A stretch of 5,003 bases of DNA from JBJXGF01 sp046153015 (GTDB lineage Bacteria; Actinomycetota; Acidimicrobiia; Acidimicrobiales; CAIXPF01), in assembly GCA_046153015.1 (NCBI GenBank), contig JBJXGF010000268.1:1-5003 (forward strand), given 5' to 3'. Below the pieces are notes generated by a model. That model was not told the DNA's origin. It searched no databases and was given only the letters and a program-made list of their open reading frames with translations. Position 1 is the first letter of the stretch; the number at the start of each line of letters is the position of its first letter. The position numbers and the translations under genes are program-made. Shown one piece after another: positions 1-4,915 of the stretch.

Positions 1-2
1 CG

Positions 3-392
3 ACGACGCTCGCGTGGGGCAACGACAACCGCACGTGCGGCTTCCGCGTGGTGGGGAAGGGCGCGGCCAGGCGGGCGGAAACCCGGATCCCAGGCGGGGA
101 CGCGAATCCCTACCTCGCCTTCGCGGCAATCATCGCGGCCGGGCTCCACGGGATCGAGCATGAGCTCGAGCTGCCGCCGGCGCTGGAGGGCAACGCCTAC
201 GAGTCGGACGCGCGGCGCTTCCCGTCCACGCTGCGCGACGCGATCGCCTGCCTGGAGCGCGGCACCGTGGCGAGGCCGGCCTTCGGCGACCAGGTGATCG
301 ACCACTACCTCAACTACGCGCGCACCGAGCAGTCCTCCTACGACAAGGTCGTCACCGACTGGGAGCGCAAGCGCTACTTCGAACGGGGCTGA
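3..392 (+). CDS. Glutamine synthetase family protein, C-terminal part (probable gamma-glutamylpolyamine synthetase type); 5' end outside window
   Basis: This is the last 129 residues of a glutamine-synthetase-fold ligase, which joins glutamate to an amine using ATP through a gamma-glutamyl phosphate. Seen: the frame is open from the window edge and starts with the active-site stretch WGNDNRTCGFR, followed by AETRIPGGDANPYLAFAA. The latter matches the family block (E-x-R-I-P...ANPYLAF) that carries a metal-ligand glutamate and a substrate arginine. The end, VTDWERKRYFERG, is the style of PuuA/GlnA3/GlnA4-like enzymes and not of classical GlnA, which ends with a regulatory adenylylation loop region not seen here. 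Known: such enzymes glutamylate polyamines or ethanolamine and often sit near a PuuD-like gamma-glutamyl hydrolase, which appears here at 4916. An ATG-like internal start at 48 (GTG) is not the true start, since conserved sequence lies upstream of it. The exact substrate cannot be told from this fragment. Confidence 0.92.
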   Translation, partial: TTLAWGNDNRTCGFRVVGKGAARRAETRIPGGDANPYLAFAAIIAAGLHGIEHELELPPALEGNAYESDARRFPSTLRDAIACLERGTVARPAFGDQVIDHYLNYARTEQSSYDKVVTDWERKRYFERG

Positions 393-454
393 ACCGGCGC
401 GAGCCGAACCGGCCAAGAGAGCGCTGGCCCTGCCGCAGTCGCGCCACCACGAAC

Positions 455-460
455 GAGGAG
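455..460 (+). promoter_or_regulatory. Ribosome binding site of the decayed decarboxylase-like gene
   Basis: GAGGAG lies six bases before the ATG at 467. It is a clean Shine-Dalgarno sequence in front of a gene that is broken further downstream, which fits a recently lost gene. It also fixes the original start codon. Confidence 0.6.
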
Positions 461-466
461 AACACG

Positions 467-1060
467 ATGCTGCACGCGCCCCAGCTGATCACCGCCGCCC
501 GGATGCTCTACCTGGTCTGGCTGCCCGCCGACCCGAACGCCGCTGGGGCATTCCTTCCGGAGTGGCTCGAGGCGGGGCTGGCGTGCCCGTCTACCTCAAC
601 CGGTACGTCGTCGACAACGAGCTCCAGACCTCGAACACGGGCGACCCGCATGGGTTCGGCGCGTACTCGCTGACGTACCTCGGGGTCGACCTCGCCGGTC
701 TCGACACGGAGGCCTGGATCTCGGGTCGCCTCTGGACGCACTACTTCAACAGTTCGGGGCGGATGATCGGCTATGCCGCCGCGCGCGGCGTCCCGGCTAC
801 GGCGGACGAGCCGGTGCTCGAAATCGAGGGCGGTCACGTTGACAGCGACAACGCTGGTCGAGGGGCGCCCCGTGATCCGCACCCGCTCCTCGGTGGAGAT
901 CGGAACGCCGGTGCGCTCGAACGGCCAGCTGCGCTACGTCAGTGTGGTGAACGGCGCGCTCGTGAGCGGTCGCTAACCATTCGTGAACGACGCCGCCGAG
1001 CGGTGCGGGGCGATGCCCGTCGAGTTCCTCGACCCCGGACCGGCTGCGCCGAGGGACCCG
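467..1060 (+). pseudogene. Acetoacetate decarboxylase (ADC)-like protein, broken by two frameshifts and a stop codon
   Basis: Read piecewise, this region gives one continuous protein. Frame A (467 to about 575) starts MLHAPQLITAARMLYLVWLP and runs to FLPEWLEAG. Frame B (about 585 to 828) gives VPVYLNRYVVDNELQTS, then GAYSLTYLGVDLAGLD and LEIEGG. Frame A resumes from about 832 with VTLTATTLVEGRPVIRT and LRYVSVVNGALVSGR, hits TAA at 974-976, then continues PFVNDAAERCGAMPVEFLDPG. The pieces abut with no missing stretch, so a net one-base loss near 565-585 and a net one-base gain near 828-835 suffice. The pattern (DPNAAGAFLPE..., then Y-V-V-x-x-E and GAYSLTYLGVD) resembles the ADC beta-cone family. 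That assignment is from memory of the family pattern and is moderate. It lies 74 bases after the glutamine-synthetase-like gene and may once have been cotranscribed with it. Two frameshifts could be assembly errors, but the added TAA makes true decay more likely. Confidence 0.6.
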
Positions 1061-1210
1061 GCCGGTACACCCACCTGTACCCTCGGCACCATCCCCGCCG
1101 GCGGCAACGACTCCTACACCATCACTGTCACCGTCGACCGCGACATCACCGCCGGCACCACCCTCACCAACACTGCCACCGTCCCGGTCCCCGGGTCCAC
1201 CCTCTTCTGA
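1061..1210 (+). pseudogene. DUF11 (conserved repeat domain) C-terminal fragment fused to the end of the decayed gene
   Basis: In the same frame as the tail of the decarboxylase-like remnant, the text changes abruptly after VEFLDPGPA to TCTLGTIPAGG, SYTITVTVDRD and ITAGTTLTNTATVP, ending at TGA 1208-1210. The pattern CxLGTIPAGG...TITVTV...AGTTLTNTATV is characteristic of DUF11 beta-sandwich repeats, which occur in tandem in large secreted or wall-attached proteins. Only about the last two thirds of one repeat is present, with no signal peptide, anchor or second repeat, so it is a fragment. The base composition (runs of ACC/GTC codons) differs from the sequence on either side. The abrupt junction suggests recombination that replaced the true 3' end of the upstream gene. 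Confidence 0.6.
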
Positions 1211-1221
1211 GGCGAGTTGGC

Positions 1222-1251
1222 TTCCACGACCGCAGTACGTTGGTGTACGCT
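1222..1251 (+). promoter_or_regulatory. Weak candidate promoter for the tyrosinase operon
   Basis: TACGCT at 1246-1251 fits the actinobacterial TANNNT -10 pattern. Eighteen bases upstream lies TTCCAC (1222-1227), which matches the -35 consensus at only two of six positions. The site sits in the 76-base gap between the DUF11 fragment stop and the tyrosinase start, about 35 bases before the latter, so its placement is sensible. The -35 is poor and the gap is the only place a dedicated promoter could be, so the call rests mostly on position. Confidence 0.22.
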
Positions 1252-1272
1252 CACGCTGGGCGATAGGTGAGT

Positions 1273-1278
1273 AGGGGG
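1273..1278 (+). promoter_or_regulatory. Ribosome binding site that points to an ATC start codon
   Basis: AGGGGG is followed by exactly eight bases and then ATC at 1287-1289, where the tyrosinase N-terminus is expected from the protein sequence. No ATG, GTG or TTG in this frame lies between the in-frame TAG (1272-1274) and the GTG at 1437. The site therefore decides between a non-standard start at 1287 and a truncated protein from 1437. No comparably strong purine-rich site with good spacing precedes 1437. Confidence 0.45.
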
Positions 1279-1286
1279 TTCGAGCC

Positions 1287-2603
1287 ATCGCTATCGAGGT
1301 CGAGATCAACGGCAGCACGGGGCCGGAGGCGCGCTACATCTCCTACGCGCCGTCCCCCTGCCGGATCCGGCGCCTGGAGGGCGCAGCATCGATCACGCTG
1401 ACCATCCGGCCCGCCCAACTCGGCGGTGGCGAAGCGGTGTTCTTCGCGCAACCGAGTAGCCCGTCGTCGGTCTCGCTGGCGCTCGATCTCCCAGAGGGCG
1501 GCGGTTGGGTCGACTTCTGGATGGGCGGCAAGTGGGGATCGCCGAGCACCGAGGACCGCGATTGCCTGTTGGTCATCGGCGGCGCCGAGCCGACGGAGAT
1601 CCCGCTGATGGTGCGGGTGCGCAAGAACGCCAACACGCTGACGCCCGGCGAGCGCGACCGGTTCCTCAAGGCTTGGGGAGCCGTCAATCGGGCCGGCCGC
1701 GGCGCCTATCAGGACTTCCGCGACATGCACGTCGATGCGGCAAACGCCCAGGAGCATGGTGGGCCCCACTTCCTGGCCTGGCATCGCGCCTACGTCCTCG
1801 ATCTCGAGCGGGTGCTGCAGGCCGTCGACCCTTCCGTCTCGATGCACTACTGGCGCTTCGACCAGCCGGCGCCCAACCTCTTCCGCAGCAACTTCATCGG
1901 TGCGACCAAGGTGCTTCCGTGGATCAACGCGTCGAATCCGCCGCCCTCGCTTCCGGTTGTCTTCGACGGAGCCAATCCCCTGTCGCAGTGGGTCACCGAC
2001 GGCACGCCCGGGGTGCTGCGAACGGCGATCTTCGACACCCAGTCGAGCCAAGCGCCGGGCCCGCCGAGTCGCCCGCCATTGCTCACGCAGGCCCAGACGA
2101 TGGCGATCGGGTCGACGTATCCGCTATTCGGGCGCGTCCGCAACGAAGGTGGGGTCAGCAAGGGAATCGAGGCCAACCCGCACGGCTGGGCCCATATGTC
2201 GTTCTCGGGCTACATCTCCTCCATCCCGACGGCGCCGAAGGACCCGCTCTTCTTCCTCCTCCACTCCAACGTCGACCGGCTGTGGGCGCTGTGGCAGTTC
2301 CTGTACAGGCGCATCGATCCGTCCGACCCCGACGTCTACGAGAGCCAGGACATCGACGGCCGCCGGTTGGGTGACACGATGTGGCCGTGGAACGGCGTGA
2401 CGACACCGCCGCGCCCGAACTTCGCGCCGCGCGCCGCCCAGGGCGGCATCGGCGGCCTGGCCCCGAGCCCGGTGACGCCCGCCCCGGGTAACGTTCCGAC
2501 TGTTCGGAGCGTCATCGACTACCAGGGCCACAGCCAGCCGACGGACCGGATCGGATACGGCTACGACGTCGTACCGTTCGAATTCTCCGAGGGGAACCCC
2601 TGA
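1287..2603 (+). CDS. Tyrosinase-family type-3 copper oxidase (polyphenol oxidase) with N-terminal beta-rich domain; apparent ATC start
   Basis: This is a binuclear copper enzyme of the tyrosinase/catechol oxidase family, which oxidises phenols to o-quinones. Counting from ATC 1287 (438 residues), residues 1-105 form a beta-rich domain beginning AIEVEINGSTGPEARYISY. The catalytic domain starts near VRVRKNANTLTPGERDRFL. The CuA histidines are H148 (FRDMH), H157 (QEH) and H166 (FLAWHRAY), with the standard nine-residue step between the last two. The CuB histidines are H299 and H303 (NPHGWAH, HxxxH) and H326 (DPLFFLLHSNVDRLW). All six ligands are present. A C-terminal block, DTMWPWNGV to GYDVVPFEF, closes the protein. 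Position 300 after the first CuB histidine is Gly, where monophenolase-active bacterial tyrosinases often have Asn, so diphenol oxidation is more likely (inference). No Tat or Sec signal and no MelC1-type caddie gene is seen. Start: the conventional in-frame start is GTG 1437, but that would delete 50 residues of folded domain; the Shine-Dalgarno site supports ATC 1287. It is the first gene of a three-gene operon. Confidence 0.92.
   Translation: MAIEVEINGSTGPEARYISYAPSPCRIRRLEGAASITLTIRPAQLGGGEAVFFAQPSSPSSVSLALDLPEGGGWVDFWMGGKWGSPSTEDRDCLLVIGGAEPTEIPLMVRVRKNANTLTPGERDRFLKAWGAVNRAGRGAYQDFRDMHVDAANAQEHGGPHFLAWHRAYVLDLERVLQAVDPSVSMHYWRFDQPAPNLFRSNFIGATKVLPWINASNPPPSLPVVFDGANPLSQWVTDGTPGVLRTAIFDTQSSQAPGPPSRPPLLTQAQTMAIGSTYPLFGRVRNEGGVSKGIEANPHGWAHMSFSGYISSIPTAPKDPLFFLLHSNVDRLWALWQFLYRRIDPSDPDVYESQDIDGRRLGDTMWPWNGVTTPPRPNFAPRAAQGGIGGLAPSPVTPAPGNVPTVRSVIDYQGHSQPTDRIGYGYDVVPFEFSEGNP
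2589..2594 (+). promoter_or_regulatory. Ribosome binding site of the HEAT-repeat gene, inside the end of the tyrosinase gene
   Basis: GAGGGG lies eight bases before ATG 2603. The ATG shares its A with the tyrosinase stop in the arrangement TGATG, so termination and re-initiation are probably coupled. This supports a start at 2603 over any internal start. Confidence 0.6.
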
Positions 2604-3487
2604 TGGGCATCGACGAGTATCGCCGCCAACTCGAACGAGAGGTCGCCGACGCCGCGCCCGCCGACGACCGGCCGCGGTGGTCGGCGGCGGTCGAGCGGGC
2701 GGACGGCGCCGACATGTTGGGGCTGGCCGTCGGCGGCGAGGACGACATCGAGCGCTTGCGAGTGGTCTTCACCGACCGCGAGCAGCCGACCGAACTGCGG
2801 CTGGCGGCGTTCGCCGACCTGCTCGAGGCAGATTCCGACCCGGAGGCTGCACCCCGGCTGGCGCTGGCGACGCTCGCCGACGACAGCGAGGATCCGGCGC
2901 TGCGCAGCATGGCGCTCGGCTCGTTGAAGCTAGAGGTGTTCCACAGCCCGACCTTCGCCGAATGGCGCCCGGCGTACCTCGACGCGCTGCGCGCCGCCAG
3001 CCGGTCCGCCGGCGAGGGGCTGCGGGTCGCCGCGTTCGAGGTGCTCACCGCATACCGTGATCCGTCATCACAGGCTGCGCTGATCCATGGCCTTGACGGC
3101 ACCGGTGACGTCCTCGTGGCCCCCGAGCAGGCGCTGCGAATGCTGGCCGACGATCCTCACAGCGGCGTGCGCGACCTCGCCAACGAGTTGGTCGAGACGA
3201 GCACCGACCCGGCCACACGCCTCGAAGCGGTGCGCGTCCTGTCCGGCGACACCGACTCCGTGCCGCGTCTTAGGCGCTTGCTGCTCGACGGGTCGGAGCT
3301 GCCGGCGATCCGCAGGATGGCGGCGACGGCGCTCGGCAACCTTTCGCCCGACGAGCTGAAGCAGGCGGTCGACGAGCTGCCCCCACGTTTGGACGACACC
3401 GGGTTCGATCTGGCGGTCGAGGTGGCCAATGCCCCGAGCTCCGATCTCGACGCGCACATCTCCGGGCTGCTGGAAAACCTCGAATGA
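2603..3487 (+). CDS. HEAT-repeat protein of the tyrosinase operon
   Basis: This 294-residue protein is almost wholly alpha-helical, strongly acidic and free of cysteine, with no signal peptide or membrane segment, so it is expected in the cytoplasm. Recurrent helix motifs of the form (L/V/I)RxxA/xxAxxxL appear near residues 63-78 (TELRLAAFADLLEADS), 98-113 (PALRSMALGSLKLEVF), 138-154 (EGLRVAAFEVLTAYRDP), 187-203 (SGVRDLANELVETSTDP), 203-219 and 234-248 (PAIRRMAATALGNLS). The period is roughly 35-45 residues, as in HEAT/armadillo solenoids. Such solenoids bind other proteins and carry no enzyme activity of their own. The start overlaps the tyrosinase stop by one base and the stop overlaps the next start by four, so all three products are probably made together. 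It could be an assembly scaffold or a stand-in for the small caddie chaperone of streptomycete tyrosinases. That role is inference only. Confidence 0.87.
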   Translation: MGIDEYRRQLEREVADAAPADDRPRWSAAVERADGADMLGLAVGGEDDIERLRVVFTDREQPTELRLAAFADLLEADSDPEAAPRLALATLADDSEDPALRSMALGSLKLEVFHSPTFAEWRPAYLDALRAASRSAGEGLRVAAFEVLTAYRDPSSQAALIHGLDGTGDVLVAPEQALRMLADDPHSGVRDLANELVETSTDPATRLEAVRVLSGDTDSVPRLRRLLLDGSELPAIRRMAATALGNLSPDELKQAVDELPPRLDDTGFDLAVEVANAPSSDLDAHISGLLENLE

Positions 3488-4677
3488 CCAGGGGGCCGAC
3501 GCATGTCGGTACCGGCGGTCGAGTCGGCGGGCACGTCACCTCCTGCTGCTCCGAACCCACGACCCAGTCGGCCGTCAGGGCGGTCCGCAACGAGGCGGAA
3601 CTGCTGGCGATGCTCGAATCCGAACAGCCCGTCGACGAGCTTGTGGCGCTTCTGCGCGAGGAACATCCGCTCTACGACCGCCTGGGCTCGTTCGAGATCC
3701 TCCGCATCCGCGGCTCGCTGCTGCTCGCGCTCGGCGAGCGAGGGCTTGCCGACCTCGCCCTGCCCTACGTGCTCGAGGAGCTCGAGAGCGCCCACGACCC
3801 GTATCTCACCGCCGTCGCAGCCCGCGTGTTGCGCACGACGTCGCCGCGGGCAGCGTTTGCCGCCCCCCTGCTCGACGCGCTGCTCTACATCCGCCAGCGC
3901 GACGATGTCGTCCGGCTCGATGCATACGGCGGGTACGGGTCGACAGGTGAGTCGACGACGGCGACGGCGGAGGTCCTCCGAACGATCGGCTGGCTCGCCG
4001 AAGAAGGGCGTGCCGCACTCCCCCGTCTGCGGGCTCTCCGGGACGAGCGACCCGGTCCTGTGACCGTGGCGGCGGTCGAGGACGCGATCGCCGCCATCGA
4101 GGTCGCTCCGGGGCGATCGGCCGGCTGCTGCTGCTCGCCGGCGGAGCCGAGCCTGCAGACCGAGCCGACTCACACATCACTGCCTGCCGACCTGTACGGC
4201 GTCGAGTTCGAGGACCAGGACGGCGTTCGGCTGCGGTTCGAGGAGTTCTTCGTCGGCCGGCCCGCGATCGTGGTGTTCTTCTACACGCGCTGCGATAACC
4301 CGACCAAGTGTGCCCTGACCATCTCCAAGCTGGGGCGGCTCCGGCGCCTTCTGCGCGACGAGGGTCTCGATGACGACGTCCGCACGGCGGCGATCACGTA
4401 CGACCCCGCGTTCGACCTGCCCGACCGGATGACGCAGTACGCGCGGAGCTGGGGGGCACCCACCGGCGCCGACCACCGGATGCTGCGGACGACCGACGAC
4501 TTCTCGGTCGTCAAGACGCATTTCGAGCTGGGCGTTAACTACGGGCCGTCGCTCGTCAACCGGCATCGCCTTGAGGCGTACGTGCTCGGCCCTGACGGCA
4601 CCATCGCTGCGAGCGTGACCCGGCTCCGCTGGAGCGAACGCGATCTGATCGATCGAGCGGTCGCCCTGAGAGTCTGA
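3484..4677 (+). CDS. HEAT-like domain fused to a SCO1/SenC copper-chaperone domain, with variant CX5C metal motif
   Basis: The protein has 397 residues. Residues 1-35 are a glycine-rich lead with the cysteine pair C21-C22 (TSCCSEP). Residues 36-207 are helical repeats (LGSFEILRIRGSLLLALGER, HDPYLTAVAARVLRTTSPRA, STTATAEVLRTIGWLAEEG), HEAT/PBS-like. A linker carries C215-C217 (GCCCSP). Residues 235-397 are a thioredoxin-fold SCO domain: FEEFFVGRPAIVVFFYTRC at the first strand, C270 and C276, AAITYDPAFDLP, then H361 in NRHRLEAYVLGPDG, equivalent to the third copper ligand. Classical SCO proteins have CXXXC, whereas here the spacing is C-x5-C (CDNPTKC). They are also normally membrane-anchored or lipidated, but no signal peptide or anchor is visible here. 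Known role of the family: copper insertion or thiol redox chemistry, classically for cytochrome oxidase. Here the neighbouring copper oxidase is the likelier client (inference). The start ATG lies in the ATGA overlap with the previous stop, and no better in-frame start follows closely. Confidence 0.88.
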   Translation: MTRGPTHVGTGGRVGGHVTSCCSEPTTQSAVRAVRNEAELLAMLESEQPVDELVALLREEHPLYDRLGSFEILRIRGSLLLALGERGLADLALPYVLEELESAHDPYLTAVAARVLRTTSPRAAFAAPLLDALLYIRQRDDVVRLDAYGGYGSTGESTTATAEVLRTIGWLAEEGRAALPRLRALRDERPGPVTVAAVEDAIAAIEVAPGRSAGCCCSPAEPSLQTEPTHTSLPADLYGVEFEDQDGVRLRFEEFFVGRPAIVVFFYTRCDNPTKCALTISKLGRLRRLLRDEGLDDDVRTAAITYDPAFDLPDRMTQYARSWGAPTGADHRMLRTTDDFSVVKTHFELGVNYGPSLVNRHRLEAYVLGPDGTIAASVTRLRWSERDLIDRAVALRV

Positions 4678-4706
4678 TGCGCTTGGTGCCTGGCACCGGC
4701 GCATCA
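4675..4706 (+). terminator. Strong hairpin at the end of the copper-oxidase operon
   Basis: TGATGCGC (4675-4682) pairs perfectly with GCGCATCA (4699-4706), and inside it GGTGCC (4685-4690) pairs with GGCACC (4692-4697) around one T; in practice the innermost pair opens to give a loop. A TT/G internal mismatch joins the two helices. The first base of the stem is the T of the TGA stop codon. No T-run follows, so it is not a textbook intrinsic terminator, but GC-rich actinobacteria often have such tail-less hairpins at gene ends. It could instead protect the 3' end of the mRNA. Confidence 0.55.
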
Positions 4707-4876
4707 CCTGCGTGACGGGAGGTGGTGCAGGGCGCGCAGTGCGGCCCGTTGCGCCGGTCGGAGCATGCGGCGCACCGGGCGGGGAAACGACCGGCTGGCG
4801 ATCCTCATCTTCCGGCTCCCGGGCCGGCCGGCGGACGGGCACCCCGGCGGCGGGGGATTCCTCAGACACGCTCTCC

Positions 4877-4891
4877 AACGTCGAGAACGTT
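4877..4891. promoter_or_regulatory. Perfect short inverted repeat, candidate operator before the amidase gene
   Basis: AACGT-CGAGA-ACGTT has two perfect five-base arms around a five-base centre, 24 bases before the GTG start at 4916. It overlaps the candidate -35 element TCGAGA (4881-4886), the place where a repressor would block transcription. Five-base arms can arise by chance, and no regulator gene is visible in the window. Confidence 0.33.
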
Positions 4892-4909
4892 GTGCGGCGC
4901 CGGTACGCT
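4881..4909 (+). promoter_or_regulatory. Candidate leaderless promoter of the PuuD-like gene
   Basis: TCGAGA (4881-4886, four of six matches to TTGACA) is followed by 17 bases and then TACGCT (4904-4909, a TANNNT -10 box). Six bases further on is the GTG start at 4916, so transcription would begin at or next to the start codon. No Shine-Dalgarno-like purine run precedes the GTG, which fits a leaderless mRNA, a common form in actinobacteria. Confidence 0.35.
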
Positions 4910-4915
4910 GCGGCC

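Noticed and set aside
411..429. Possible terminator hairpin (GGCCA ... TGGCC) after the glutamine-synthetase-like gene
   Set aside because: The stem has only five pairs with a nine-base loop and no T-run, which is within chance for this base composition.
562..1266. 234-codon plus-strand frame treated as an intact gene
   Set aside because: Only its first 90 or so codons match the decarboxylase-like protein; after about 830 it becomes His/Arg-rich nonsense while the true sequence continues in another frame.
1211..1286. Insertion-sequence ends or attachment site bordering the copper-oxidase operon
   Set aside because: I looked for matching terminal repeats or target duplications between this gap and 4678-4915 and saw none.
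1251..2051. Long minus-strand open frame opposite the tyrosinase gene (266 codons)
   Set aside because: It is antisense to well-conserved copper-site coding sequence. Its translation is Arg/Pro/Gly/Asp-rich with no recognisable domain, as expected of a shadow frame in GC-rich DNA.
3157..4173. Minus-strand open frame of 338 codons opposite the HEAT genes
   Set aside because: It overlaps two convincing plus-strand genes and has low-complexity Arg/Ser-rich sequence with no domain pattern.
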